A DNA stretch of 64,000 nt, taken from Mucilaginibacter sp. 44-25 (GTDB lineage: Bacteria > Bacteroidota > Bacteroidia > Sphingobacteriales > Sphingobacteriaceae). The position numbers and the translations under genes are program-made. The stretch's first letter is position 1. Every line of letters starts with the position of its first letter. Location: NCBI GenBank assembly GCA_001898335.1, contig MKTS01000001.1, positions 186,001-250,000 on the forward strand, written 5' to 3'. The notes beneath the pieces were generated by a model that was not told where the DNA came from, made no database searches, and saw nothing but the letters and a program-made list of their open reading frames with translations. Shown in pieces: positions 29,641 through 38,088 of this stretch.

Positions 29641-29769
29641 GTGGCAAAGAACAAGAACGAATACTCTTTCTGGACTAAATACAAACGTTTTGCAGGTAAC
29701 GAGATACTGCTTTACCTTGTTATGATCATAGGAATCATATTGGGTATCATTATATTCAGCTACATTTAA
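29641..29769 (+). CDS. Small single-pass membrane protein, 42 residues
   Basis: From a GTG at 29641 the frame gives MAKNKNEYSFWTKYKRFAGN followed by a strongly hydrophobic tail (EILLYLVMIIGIILGIIIF, ending SYI). This is a basic, aromatic cytoplasmic head with one C-terminal membrane helix (residues about 21-42), the layout of a tail-anchored mini-protein. It has its own TAnnTTTG promoter, and its stop overlaps the convergent DUF3857 gene's stop. It is too short for most gene finders. I do not know its function. Coding status is supported by the promoter, the clean topology and the compact fit between neighbours. Confidence 0.6.
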   Translation: MAKNKNEYSFWTKYKRFAGNEILLYLVMIIGIILGIIIFSYI

Positions 29770-31676
29770 TTTTTTATTAGCGATACGGTATAATTATCAC
29801 TGTCGGCCACTTTCTGGTAAAAATCAACCAGTTCGGCATAACTATCTTTAGTGTAAGTGCCGTCTTTAATCTCAATGTGGCGTTTGTAGGTGATCTTGCC
29901 GTCGGCAAACGTCATATAAGCTTTAAAGTTGCCAAATGGTGTGCTCAGGTTTCTTCTTACAGGTTCAGTATCTAAGCGGTAACCAGCAGGCAAGATGTAG
30001 GTGATCTCATCCTCATCAGTAAAACCCCGGTTGATGTAAACCGGATTAATGCGATTACGAACATCTTTAACCGGACGTAAACGATTAAGTGGATTAAGCG
30101 AGAAATATAATTTACCGTTGTCTGCAGATGCAAATTCTGCTGCTTTAAATTTTATATTTTCAATACTAACCGGCATCGGTTTCTTGCTCTGTTTCAAATC
30201 AATTTTATTGATCTCCATATTGCTGATGTTGCTATACATTTTTTGAAGCGTTTTTACCTCTTCGGTAAATGGCTCGTCAACAAGTTCCTCAACATTGTCA
30301 TACTGGGTACCGGAGTAAACGGTTTGCATATCGCCGGTTAGGTTACCTGTGGCATCCAAAGTAAATTCGGCTTTGCGTGATTGTGTATTTTGTGTTGCAG
30401 TATATTTGGGCGTATGCATCAACTTTCCACCTTGTGGAGTACAAGCCAAAACGGTACGATCGTCGGTAAAACCGCTTAAAAAACCGAAAGGGATTTTTTG
30501 GCTGGTACACTCTAAAAACGTAGTGTCATTTTTGAACGGAAGGCAAAGTATTATATGATTTCCCTGATCCATAGAAGCGAAATCATTAAGCATGCTTATC
30601 TTTTTACTTGACCCGGCCTCAACCACACAATACCAAGATGTTATACCGGCCGCGTTAAAAAGCGCTTGTGTGTAGTTAACCAAACCCTTGCAATCTCCGT
30701 AGTTAAGGCGGTCAACCTCGGTAGCCGAATAGGGTTGAAATCCACCAATGCCCACCTGAACACTTATGTACCGTGTTTTCTTTTGCATATATTCATATAG
30801 GATACGGGCCTTCTCTTTATCGTCGGTAATGCCTTTGGTAAGCTGTTTAACCTGCTCTACAGTTTCAGGCAATAACTGCTGCCTGCCGTTTAATAAATTG
30901 TCGTATATCCAGCGCCCAAGATCGTTCCAGTTGCTATAAGAGCCCTTTATACCGGCATAGGTGAAATCTTTTGGGGCAATCTTAACTCTGCTTAAAGAGG
31001 TTTCAGCAGGAGGGCTAAACGGTTCGTTTCTTAATGCTTTAATATTATTTGCCTGCCATGTGTAAGTTTTTAATCCTTCTTTTGTTATGCCAGTTACCAT
31101 TTTCGCAGGCATGTTGATCTCTTTATACCTAATCGTAAAATCGGGTTTGCATATAAAGGTGTAACTACTTTTTTCTACAGCCATGCCCGGTTGGCTGTTT
31201 GGCTCCCAATCATTAACGATAAGTGTTTGCTTTGATTTTATATCATATTCGTAAGCTATCGTATATGGATAGGCCCCGTTAGCCGGACTGTATACCTTAA
31301 CTCTTGAATCTTCGTAAAGCGAGAAACCATTTATCGCGCTTTCGTCACTAAATTCCCTTTCAGAGAACTTACCTGTTTGTTTGCCAAATTCATTATAAAC
31401 AATTCCTTTTATGTTTTTAATGGCGTTAGCTTTATCGTAAAACAAAACAATGCGCGCCATATCATCACCATTGCTGTTTAATACTGTAATGGCTTTCTGT
31501 ATATGATAAAACGTGTTGCCGGCATCCTTCACCTCAACCGTAGTGGTTTGGTTACGTACCACGGCACTGGCATAAGGTAATAGTTCCTTTGGGATTAAAT
31601 CAACAGCGTAATTGTCCTGCGCTTTGGCAAGCAGGCTACAAAAAGCTAATAACAGGCAGCAAAACAAACTCCTCAT
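29766..31676 (-). CDS. DUF3857/transglutaminase-like secreted protein (catalytic Cys present)
   Basis: A 636-residue exported protein: signal peptide (SLFCCLLLAFCSLLAKAQ), an N-terminal DUF3857 beta domain (about 40-230), and a transglutaminase-like core with the catalytic cysteine, Cys329, in LNYGDCKGLVNYTQ and the histidine in DQGNHIILCLPF. The usual third residue region reads FLECTSQKIPFG. The C-terminal part (DUF2569/DUF3858-like strands, ending KRHIEIKDGTYTKDSYAELV) follows. The ATG overlaps the stop of the upstream gene by 4 nt, so the two are translationally coupled. The family is very common in Bacteroidota; substrates are unknown and probably periplasmic or cell-surface. Confidence 0.85.
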   Translation of the reverse strand: MRSLFCCLLLAFCSLLAKAQDNYAVDLIPKELLPYASAVVRNQTTTVEVKDAGNTFYHIQKAITVLNSNGDDMARIVLFYDKANAIKNIKGIVYNEFGKQTGKFSEREFSDESAINGFSLYEDSRVKVYSPANGAYPYTIAYEYDIKSKQTLIVNDWEPNSQPGMAVEKSSYTFICKPDFTIRYKEINMPAKMVTGITKEGLKTYTWQANNIKALRNEPFSPPAETSLSRVKIAPKDFTYAGIKGSYSNWNDLGRWIYDNLLNGRQQLLPETVEQVKQLTKGITDDKEKARILYEYMQKKTRYISVQVGIGGFQPYSATEVDRLNYGDCKGLVNYTQALFNAAGITSWYCVVEAGSSKKISMLNDFASMDQGNHIILCLPFKNDTTFLECTSQKIPFGFLSGFTDDRTVLACTPQGGKLMHTPKYTATQNTQSRKAEFTLDATGNLTGDMQTVYSGTQYDNVEELVDEPFTEEVKTLQKMYSNISNMEINKIDLKQSKKPMPVSIENIKFKAAEFASADNGKLYFSLNPLNRLRPVKDVRNRINPVYINRGFTDEDEITYILPAGYRLDTEPVRRNLSTPFGNFKAYMTFADGKITYKRHIEIKDGTYTKDSYAELVDFYQKVADSDNYTVSLIKN

Positions 31677-33646
31677 GATTTCTTTTTAAATACGATCTTA
31701 GCTTTTTCTGAGGCGATGATCTTGTTGAATAGTTCTTTTACGTAAGGATATTCTTCCGGCTCGTAAACAGATTTATCAAATTGTATGATGTTCGAATAGG
31801 TAAATACATTATCAGTATTACTAAACTGTGTTAAAAATTTACCACCGTTATTTGGTAAGCCTATTGAAGCAGATTCGGGCGCGCTTTCTACTGTATAATT
31901 ATCTGGTAAGCGCATGGTAATTGTATAGCGCTCAATAGATGGCATACCCCAATCTACCGGATAGTTACGTTCCTGCAGTTTAAAAGGATTGTTTACTATA
32001 CGATCAAACAAAATAGGGTTAAAACTTAAACGATCATGGTTGAGGTTGTCGTAAGCGTCAATCTCTACTTCGTATGTTTCACCTAATGGTTTTTCGAGGC
32101 TGTCGAGGTTGTCAAAGCTGTATTTTAAAATTTTAACCTTTCCCAGCTTTTCGTCCAGGTTTTCTACGTACTCATCAACGGTATTGAACTTTTTAATAGC
32201 TTTACGTTTTTGGTACCCCTCATATCCCATAGAGTAAACCACCATCGTGCCTTTTAACTTCCCATTAGGTTCAAGCGTAACACTGAGAGAATTTGTGCTG
32301 ACTTTTTTCTGCCGGTTTACCAGATCTATCCAGTAGGAAGGCTTATCAAAGCTCATTACTCTTCCCTGGTCGTTTATACATTTAAGTGGTAACATACCGA
32401 AAGGCAGCAGTGGGTCGGTCGCGTCAAGCAGGTAATAATCATTGCCAATATTTGCTTTGGCAATCACATAATTAAATTCGCGCTCTACAGGATATAAACG
32501 GTTAACTAACCCGTTTGATCGGGTTGAAAGTAGTACGGCCTCTGTTTTTATCCCTGCCGAGTTTAACGCCGCAACTAAAGCCAGGTTAATATCTGCTACA
32601 TCGCCAGTATGCGTATCGAGTGCCTTGCGGACGTTATCACTGTATTTAGCGTAAATTTCGTTCCACTTAATATTCTTTTTAATATAGCTGTAAACTGCTT
32701 CGGCCTTTTCCATTTCTGTAGTTTTGCCGGCAATTACCGGTGCGATGTATGGGGTAAGCAGGTTCTTTTTTATTTGCGAGCCAAAATAATCCGAATGTTT
32801 AAGGTTATAGTCAATGTCTTTCCATTCCTTGGTTTCTCTTTGCTTTACATTGGTGTATGGGTTTATCCATTCCTGCAGATCAAAATATACAGCCGAAATA
32901 AAGTTCTTGGAAGCAGTCATGTAGTCCTCTTCAATAAACGCGGGGATATCATTTATTCCATATCTAAGGTAAGAGCAATCGCACTTTGCGCCATGGCTGC
33001 TAAAGCATTCGCGTTCTACTTCAGCAGTATTTGTAGTTAATTTAAGTATACCGCGTATGCTGGCGCTATAATTCCAGTATGCCGGTATGTGTACTTCATA
33101 CTGCGAATGTATTTTCGGTATATCGCTTTGAAATTCCCAGGAAGGGAAGCGATAAAAGCCTGGAATGGTCTTGGTATAACTATATTCTATGATACAACCG
33201 TTGCGAAGGTTAGGCAAGGCAAATTTTACCTGTTTCCAATATTTATTTTCGGTTACCCTATAAATTTTTGATGGTGAAAGCTCAGCTGTTTGCGCACCAC
33301 CGTTATCATCAATATAGTTAGTTACCGCTTTTATATCGTCTATTTCATCTGTTGTATTGTCGTTATCATATAAGGGTATTTCTACAGTACCTTTGTTAAA
33401 GGCCTTACTATCCAGTATTTTTATTTTAACATGGTATTTATAGGTCATTGAAATATGGTCACTTGCGCTCACATCTATTTTTGTGGATCCAAATTCGTCA
33501 ATCACATACGCATGTGCCGAAGTATCGTTTTTATAGGTCTTTTGTTGTAGTTCATCAAGAGTGAATTTGCCGAATTGAAAGTCCTGTGCTTGTGATACGC
33601 AGGCAAACAGCATTATTGCCAGCAGGTTAGGTAAAAATTTGCGCAT
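31673..33646 (-). CDS. DUF3857/transglutaminase-like secreted protein, active site degenerate
   Basis: A 657-residue paralogue of the following gene: signal peptide (RKFLPNLLAIMLFACVSQAQ), DUF3857 domain, transglutaminase-like core, and C-terminal beta domain. At the place of the catalytic cysteine it has valine: Val350 in THTGDVADINLALVAAL. The histidine position appears to be tyrosine in REFNYVIAKANIG, while the aspartate of YYLLDATDPLLPFG is kept. It is therefore probably a binding or scaffold protein rather than an enzyme. The start is the ATG at 33646; an open frame runs 31 codons further upstream but those residues lack signal-peptide character. Four-nt overlap with the next gene. Confidence 0.85.
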   Translation of the reverse strand: MRKFLPNLLAIMLFACVSQAQDFQFGKFTLDELQQKTYKNDTSAHAYVIDEFGSTKIDVSASDHISMTYKYHVKIKILDSKAFNKGTVEIPLYDNDNTTDEIDDIKAVTNYIDDNGGAQTAELSPSKIYRVTENKYWKQVKFALPNLRNGCIIEYSYTKTIPGFYRFPSWEFQSDIPKIHSQYEVHIPAYWNYSASIRGILKLTTNTAEVERECFSSHGAKCDCSYLRYGINDIPAFIEEDYMTASKNFISAVYFDLQEWINPYTNVKQRETKEWKDIDYNLKHSDYFGSQIKKNLLTPYIAPVIAGKTTEMEKAEAVYSYIKKNIKWNEIYAKYSDNVRKALDTHTGDVADINLALVAALNSAGIKTEAVLLSTRSNGLVNRLYPVEREFNYVIAKANIGNDYYLLDATDPLLPFGMLPLKCINDQGRVMSFDKPSYWIDLVNRQKKVSTNSLSVTLEPNGKLKGTMVVYSMGYEGYQKRKAIKKFNTVDEYVENLDEKLGKVKILKYSFDNLDSLEKPLGETYEVEIDAYDNLNHDRLSFNPILFDRIVNNPFKLQERNYPVDWGMPSIERYTITMRLPDNYTVESAPESASIGLPNNGGKFLTQFSNTDNVFTYSNIIQFDKSVYEPEEYPYVKELFNKIIASEKAKIVFKKKS

Positions 33647-33752
33647 TAGTTTGGTATTAATTAAGTCTCCGAAAAATATCACTTTTTTGGCGAATATTAA
33701 ATGTGAAAAATAAGGCTGTTTTTGCCACCTTTGTAACAATCATATACAGTAA

Positions 33753-34778
33753 ATGAAACTACAATTAAAACGGCCGCTGGCATTTTTTGATCTTGAAACT
33801 ACAGGTACAAATATCGGTGCCGACCGTATCGTTGAAATATCCGTAATAAAACTCCATCCCGATGGTACAGACGAGGTTAAGACCTGGCGCGTGCATCCGG
33901 GTATACCTATCCCGCTTGAATCATCATTGGTACACGGTATTTATGATGAGCATATACAAAACGAAAAGCAGTTTAAGGAATTGGGGCAGGAAATAGCTGA
34001 CTTTATCCACGAAAGTGATTTGGCGGGCTATAACTCCAATAAATTCGATATCCCTATGCTGATGGAGGAGTTTTTACGCGCCGGTGTAAACTTTGATCTG
34101 GAAAGCCGCCATTTTGTTGATGTACAAAACATTTTTCACCAAATGGAGCAGCGTACCCTGAAAGCTGCTTACCAGTTTTACTGTAACAAGGAGATCCTTA
34201 ACGCGCATTCGGCAGAGGCTGATACAAGAGCTACCATGGAAGTACTCCTGGCGCAAATTGAGCGCTACGCCGATACCGAATGGGAAGACAAAAAAGGAAA
34301 CAGGAGCAAGCCTGTGGTAGGAGATGTTGAGGCTTTGCATAAATTTACCAATTTAAGCCGGCCGGTTGATTTTGCAGGCCGTATGGTGTATAACGAGCAA
34401 GGCGAAGAACTGATCAATTTTGGTAAACACAAAGGCAAACGCGTTGAGGATGTGTTTGACGTGGAGCCAAGCTATTATTCATGGATGATGCAGGGCGATT
34501 TTCCGCTGTATACTAAACGTAAACTGGAAGAGATATACAAGCGCTGGAATGCTAAAAAAGCGGCTTCGCGGCAGCAAAACCGTGCCCAGCAACCTAACCA
34601 GAGCGGAGCTTCACCATCATCTAATAATGGTTTTCAAAATAATGGCCCTAAAAGCAGCCCATCAATTCATCAGGGGCAACAGCAGTACCCAAAACCATTT
34701 AAAAAGAAAGAAGATCCTGCTAAACCGGTAGATGAGGATATGCTGGCACAATTAGCCAACAAGTTCAGGAAAGGGTAA
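33753..34778 (+). CDS. DnaQ-like DEDDh 3'-5' exonuclease
   Basis: A 341-residue protein with an N-terminal DEDDh exonuclease domain. ExoI is AFFDLETTGTNIGADRIVEI, ExoII is LAGYNSNKFDIPMLMEEF, and ExoIII-epsilon is HSAEADTRATMEVLL with its histidine and aspartate. Residues about 215-265 (LINFGKHKGKRVEDV ... YYSWMMQGDFP) form a small C-terminal module found after such exonucleases. The last ~70 residues are glutamine-, serine- and proline-rich (RQQNRAQQPNQSGASPSSNN) and likely disordered. It is not a clear replicative epsilon subunit and may act in repair or RNA/DNA trimming. Monocistronic, divergent from the DUF3857 pair. Confidence 0.9.
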   Translation: MKLQLKRPLAFFDLETTGTNIGADRIVEISVIKLHPDGTDEVKTWRVHPGIPIPLESSLVHGIYDEHIQNEKQFKELGQEIADFIHESDLAGYNSNKFDIPMLMEEFLRAGVNFDLESRHFVDVQNIFHQMEQRTLKAAYQFYCNKEILNAHSAEADTRATMEVLLAQIERYADTEWEDKKGNRSKPVVGDVEALHKFTNLSRPVDFAGRMVYNEQGEELINFGKHKGKRVEDVFDVEPSYYSWMMQGDFPLYTKRKLEEIYKRWNAKKAASRQQNRAQQPNQSGASPSSNNGFQNNGPKSSPSIHQGQQQYPKPFKKKEDPAKPVDEDMLAQLANKFRKG

Positions 34779-34823
34779 TAAATTATTTTATGACTGCAAA
34801 GCCTGCGTTTAGGTTAGCAGCCT

Positions 34824-35762
34824 TTAACTATTGTTTTTCAGAAAGTTGATGTTCCTTTTAAGACCATCATACTTGGTGCGTTTTACGGCCGAGTTTTTAA
34901 AAACTTTCTGAAAAACATCAGTAGTCAGTTCTTCCCATTCCTGCTGTTTTAAACCCAGCAAATCGGCATTTGGTTTAAAGGCAGGCTCCTGATGTAACAC
35001 CGAAAACCTATTCCATGGGCATACATCCTGGCAAACGTCGCAACCGAACATCCAGTTGTCCATTTTACCTTTAAATTCCTGGGGTATTTCGTTTTTTAAT
35101 TCAATAGTAAGGTAGGAGATACAGCGGCTGCCATCAACTATATAAGGGCCAACTATGGCCTGTGTGGGGCAAGCATCAATACAGCGGGTACAATCACCGC
35201 AATGGTCGGCGGTAGGGGCAACATCATAGGCAAGTTCTATATCAACTATTAGTTCCGCTAAAAAAAAGAACGACCCCCTTTTCTTGCTGATGAGGTTGGT
35301 GTTCTTTCCTATCCACCCTAACCCAGCTTTTTTAGCCCATGCTTTATCCAGCACCGGTGCCGAATCAACAAAAGCGCGACCCCCAACTTCGCCTATCTGT
35401 TCATTTATTGTTTGCAATAAAACCTTTAGCTTATCTTTAATAACACCATGGTAGTCAGCGCCATAGGCATACTTGGATATTTTTGGTGCAAGTGGGTCTT
35501 CAGCCTTTTGATTGGTATAATAATTTAAACCAAGCGAAATAACCGACTTCGCGCCATCAACCAGTAACCGCGGGTCAAGGCGTTTATCAAAGTAATTTTC
35601 CATGTACTTCATTTCGCCATGCATCCCTTTTTTTAGCCAGTTTTCCAGCCTGGGTGCTTCTTCTTCCAAAAAGCCCGCGGGCGATATACCACAAAATAAA
35701 AAGCCCAGCTCTGCAGCTGCTTTTTTTATAAGTTGCGAATATCCCTGTAACCTTTGTTGCAC
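34824..35762 (-). CDS. queG: Epoxyqueuosine reductase QueG
   Basis: A 312-residue cobalamin- and Fe-S-dependent reductase that makes queuosine from epoxyqueuosine in tRNA. The two 4Fe-4S ferredoxin motifs are clear: [17 protein letters not shown] and [13 protein letters not shown]. The N-terminal domain with [20 protein letters not shown] and [20 protein letters not shown] matches the family. The start is set at GTG 35762, because a perfect promoter (TTTG, 18 nt, TATCTTTG) ends 4 nt upstream; an ATG at 35795 lies within that promoter's -33 element and would not be on the transcript. The message would be leaderless or nearly so. Divergent from the SpoIIAA-like gene. Confidence 0.95.
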   Translation of the reverse strand: MQQRLQGYSQLIKKAAAELGFLFCGISPAGFLEEEAPRLENWLKKGMHGEMKYMENYFDKRLDPRLLVDGAKSVISLGLNYYTNQKAEDPLAPKISKYAYGADYHGVIKDKLKVLLQTINEQIGEVGGRAFVDSAPVLDKAWAKKAGLGWIGKNTNLISKKRGSFFFLAELIVDIELAYDVAPTADHCGDCTRCIDACPTQAIVGPYIVDGSRCISYLTIELKNEIPQEFKGKMDNWMFGCDVCQDVCPWNRFSVLHQEPAFKPNADLLGLKQQEWEELTTDVFQKVFKNSAVKRTKYDGLKRNINFLKNNS

Positions 35763-35766
35763 TATG

Positions 35767-35796
35767 CAAAGATAGATAAACCGCGTTATTGGCAAA
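35767..35796 (-). promoter_or_regulatory. Consensus promoter for queG
   Basis: On the minus strand TTTG (35796-35793) is followed after 18 nt by TATCTTTG (35774-35767), a full match to the Bacteroidota -33/-7 consensus. The expected transcript start falls on or within a few nt of the GTG at 35762. Confidence 0.8.
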
Positions 35797-35871
35797 TTAT
35801 GGCCTAAGTTAAATTTTGGGTAAATAATTTTTCTTTTTAAACAAATTGTAGCCTTTGCGTATTATAACAAT

Positions 35872-36240
35872 ATGCTGCAATTTATTAAAGACCTGCCGGC
35901 GCATGTAGTAGGTATACATGCTATAGGTGAAGTAACAAAGGAAGATGTAGACAGGGTGCTGATACCTAAAATTGATGAACTGGTTAAACGTCAGGACGAG
36001 ATTAATTATTTATTAGTATTAGAGACTGATGTACAAAACTGGAGTTCTGGTGCATGGCTTGATGATATTAAAATGGGTATAAAGAACTTTACCAAATGGA
36101 ATAAAATAGCTGTATTAAGCGATCAAAAAGGGGTACAGTGGTTTACAGATGCTTTCCACTATTTTGTTCCGGGTAAATCAAAGGGCTTTTCTTTGAACGA
36201 GTTGGATGAAGCCGTAAAATGGGTATCGGCAAATGATTAA
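35872..36240 (+). CDS. SpoIIAA-like (STAS-fold) protein
   Basis: A 122-residue protein of the SpoIIAA-like family (STAS fold, often annotated as UspA- or DUF3478-related). It has no signal or membrane segment. The alternating strands and helices are visible: HVVGIHAIGEVTKEDVDRVL, INYLLVLETDVQNWSSGAWL, WNKIAVLSDQKGVQWFTDAF and FSLNELDEAVKWV. No anti-sigma or antagonist gene is adjacent, so a sigma-regulation role should not be assumed. The next gene's earliest possible ATG (36233) overlaps its stop, but the better ATG is at 36260. Confidence 0.82.
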   Translation: MLQFIKDLPAHVVGIHAIGEVTKEDVDRVLIPKIDELVKRQDEINYLLVLETDVQNWSSGAWLDDIKMGIKNFTKWNKIAVLSDQKGVQWFTDAFHYFVPGKSKGFSLNELDEAVKWVSAND

Positions 36241-36259
36241 CACAAACAAATTATATACT

Positions 36260-36532
36260 ATGGAAAATACAAATGGAGGTTTTGACAGGGCAAACGATCA
36301 GGGGCAAAACCATGATACAAAAGGTAACATCGAAAATTTAAACAACGAACAGATTGCAACAAATACCGATGACAACGAGCTGGATAAAAGCGAGGTTACA
36401 TCTGTGCAAGATAAGCCTGATGATACCAGGGTGAAAACAGTTGTTCCGGGTAATGATAACGGCGAACCGGGGCCTCCGTCCTCTGAAGATTCATCAAATA
36501 AAGGACAAGGCCCCTCAGGAGAAAACCTATAG
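36260..36532 (+). CDS. Hydrophilic, disordered small protein
   Basis: A 90-residue acidic protein rich in Asn, Asp, Gly, Glu and Ser (MENTNGGFDRANDQGQNHD ... GEPGPPSSEDSSNKGQGP), without any hydrophobic core, so almost certainly unstructured. I do not recognise a family. An upstream in-frame ATG (36233) would overlap the SpoIIAA-like gene's stop and add nine residues; the inner ATG is favoured because TTATATACT-type A/T-rich leader precedes it. Followed at once by a strong bidirectional terminator, consistent with being the last gene of a two-gene unit. Confidence 0.65.
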   Translation: MENTNGGFDRANDQGQNHDTKGNIENLNNEQIATNTDDNELDKSEVTSVQDKPDDTRVKTVVPGNDNGEPGPPSSEDSSNKGQGPSGENL

Positions 36533-36535
36533 TAA

Positions 36536-36571
36536 AAAAGAACGCCCTTAAATGCTAAGGGCGTTCTTTTT
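36536..36571. terminator. Bidirectional intrinsic terminator
   Basis: A 15-bp perfect stem, with its arms at 36536-36550 and 36556-36570 and a 5-nt loop, with A tract on the left and T tract on the right. It serves the forward small-protein gene and the reverse NTF2-like gene, whose stop overlaps its right edge. Confidence 0.95.
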
Positions 36572-37031
36572 AATTGGTATGATAAAGCCTTTGATTTGAA
36601 TAAGTTGCTTCGCTTATAATTTTGTTATTCTTTATCCTGAATATACTGCAATTACGCTGATCGTGACGTAACTGGCTGCCTGGCTTATCTCTTAAACCAA
36701 CAATATCATACTCTACAACAACGGTACTATCATTGTTAATGATGTTATCAACAAGGTATTTCGCATCAGGAGAGGTGTAAAACAATTGATGAAACATCTG
36801 GTCGGCACCCTGGGGGCCATAACTTTCTCCGTCCCAGTCGCTGGTAGTTATTTTGGCTTTATCGGCGTATTGTGATACAATAGCTTTGAGGTCGTGATCA
36901 TTTAAATACCTGAAATGCTCATCAATCAATTGCCTGGACTGCTCGCCGGGTATTACAGCCGGTTTTTCGGGTTGATGGTTGCAGCCAATAATAAGTATAG
37001 ATAAGAATAAAAATAAACTGATACGACTCAT
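36570..37031 (-). CDS. NTF2/SnoaL-like lipoprotein
   Basis: A 153-residue protein with an SPII signal (ISLFLFLSILIIGC, lipobox LIIGC, lipidated Cys17) and an NTF2-like domain: LIDEHFRYLNDHDLKAIVSQ at the start, then ITTSDWDGESYGPQGADQMF, STVVVEYDIVGLRDKPG and CSIFRIKNNKIISEATY, which is the usual helix-sheet order of SnoaL/DUF4440 polypeptides. Such proteins bind or isomerise small molecules, but many are non-enzymatic; no ligand is suggested here. A terminator separates it from the upstream deacetylase gene, so it probably has its own promoter in the 50-nt gap. Confidence 0.8.
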   Translation of the reverse strand: MSRISLFLFLSILIIGCNHQPEKPAVIPGEQSRQLIDEHFRYLNDHDLKAIVSQYADKAKITTSDWDGESYGPQGADQMFHQLFYTSPDAKYLVDNIINNDSTVVVEYDIVGLRDKPGSQLRHDQRNCSIFRIKNNKIISEATYSNQRLYHTN

Positions 37032-37043
37032 GGTTATACGTAA

Positions 37044-37073
37044 AGAAAAAGCCTTCCTTATTTAGGAAGGCTT
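37044..37073 (-). terminator. Intrinsic terminator after the deacetylase gene
   Basis: AAGCCTTCCT (37049-37058) and AGGAAGGCTT (37064-37073) form a 10-bp stem with a 5-nt loop; on the minus strand it runs into a T tract. Confidence 0.85.
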
Positions 37074-37080
37074 GAATGAT

Positions 37081-37941
37081 TTAGAAACTGTGTTTAATGC
37101 TATTGCTTAACGTTTTTGTGCTCCAGTAGCCGCTATCTAATATTCGGCGTATAGTAAACAGAGGCTCATTCGGGTCGCGTTTTTCAGCAAGCTGAAAAGC
37201 ACCGATGAAACCACGTTTTTTTAACTCAGGAATACCTTGCTCATTCCATAACCCGAAAGGATAAGCAAACCAGGTGATTTTTTTGCCGGTAATTTCTTCC
37301 AGTTTCTTAGTGGGTTTGTCTATCTGGGTTTCCCAATCCTTACCCTGGAATTTTTTAAAATTATGATGATCCCAAGTATGTGAGCCTATTACATGCCCGG
37401 CATCACTCAGTTGTTTAATCATTTCCTTGGTCATGTAATGTGGGCGGCCGATGGATACCGTCATCACAAAAAATACGCCTTTGAAGCCATACTTTTTCAT
37501 TTCAGGAGCGGCTATGGTGAACTGGTCAAGGTCCGTATCGTCAAAAGTAAGCATGATGGGTTTAGACGGTAACGATGCGCCATTCACCAGGTAATTATAT
37601 AACTGATCGGGCAGTATGGTGTGGTAACCGCTATCTGCCAGCATTTTCATATGTTCTTTAAACGCGGCTATTTGTACAATATAATCTTTGGCACCTTTTG
37701 AATCTGTTGCTTTCCAATCACGTATCTGGTGGTAGCATAACACTGGTACTTGTTTACGCGCCATGATAGCGGCCTTGTCAATAGGCCCCTTTGCTACATT
37801 AGCCGCTGGGGCTTCGGTAGTTGTAGAAGCTTTTGAAGTGCTGTCTGCAAGGGTTTTTTTATCAGAATTTGCCGGTTTCGACTGGCAAGCCACCATGCCG
37901 AAAACGCATAGTGGTAATAGTGCGGAAAGTTGTTTTATCAT
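37081..37941 (-). CDS. Polysaccharide deacetylase (NodB/CE4) lipoprotein
   Basis: A 286-residue exported protein with an SPII signal (LLPLCVFGMVAC, lipidated Cys19) and a Ser/Thr/Ala-rich linker. The NodB domain shows the motifs PVLCYHQIRDW, PIMLTFDDTDLDQF (the TFDD metal/base aspartates) and VIGSHTWDHHNF (the H-x-x-x-H zinc pair), then WFAYPFGLWNEQG. It would remove acetyl groups from an envelope or exogenous polysaccharide; the exact substrate is not evident. The usual glycine after TFDD is replaced by threonine. Between terminators on both sides, so it is monocistronic and not obviously part of the SusC locus 1 kb upstream. Confidence 0.9.
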   Translation of the reverse strand: MIKQLSALLPLCVFGMVACQSKPANSDKKTLADSTSKASTTTEAPAANVAKGPIDKAAIMARKQVPVLCYHQIRDWKATDSKGAKDYIVQIAAFKEHMKMLADSGYHTILPDQLYNYLVNGASLPSKPIMLTFDDTDLDQFTIAAPEMKKYGFKGVFFVMTVSIGRPHYMTKEMIKQLSDAGHVIGSHTWDHHNFKKFQGKDWETQIDKPTKKLEEITGKKITWFAYPFGLWNEQGIPELKKRGFIGAFQLAEKRDPNEPLFTIRRILDSGYWSTKTLSNSIKHSF

Positions 37942-38034
37942 AGCGTATAAGTGTAAATTAGCACCCGCTAAATTATAATATTTTATATGGCAATGTTAAC
38001 CATTTGCAAATAAAATATCATCTTAAACGTATGT

Positions 38035-38077
38035 AAAAAAGGAAAGCCCCGCCATAAATGCAGGGCTTTCCTTTTTT
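38035..38077. terminator. Intrinsic terminator at the end of SusC locus 1
   Basis: GGAAAGCCC (38041-38049) pairs with GGGCTTTCC (38063-38071), flanked by A6 and T6 that extend the stem. It lies just after the Gfo/Idh gene (reverse strand) and works in both directions. Confidence 0.9.
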
Positions 38078-38088
38078 GCAACTAAGCT

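Noticed and set aside
35763..35795. Upstream ATG as the queG start
   Set aside because: It lies inside a consensus promoter whose transcript would begin after it; the extra residues ([11 protein letters not shown]) do not match the family N terminus.
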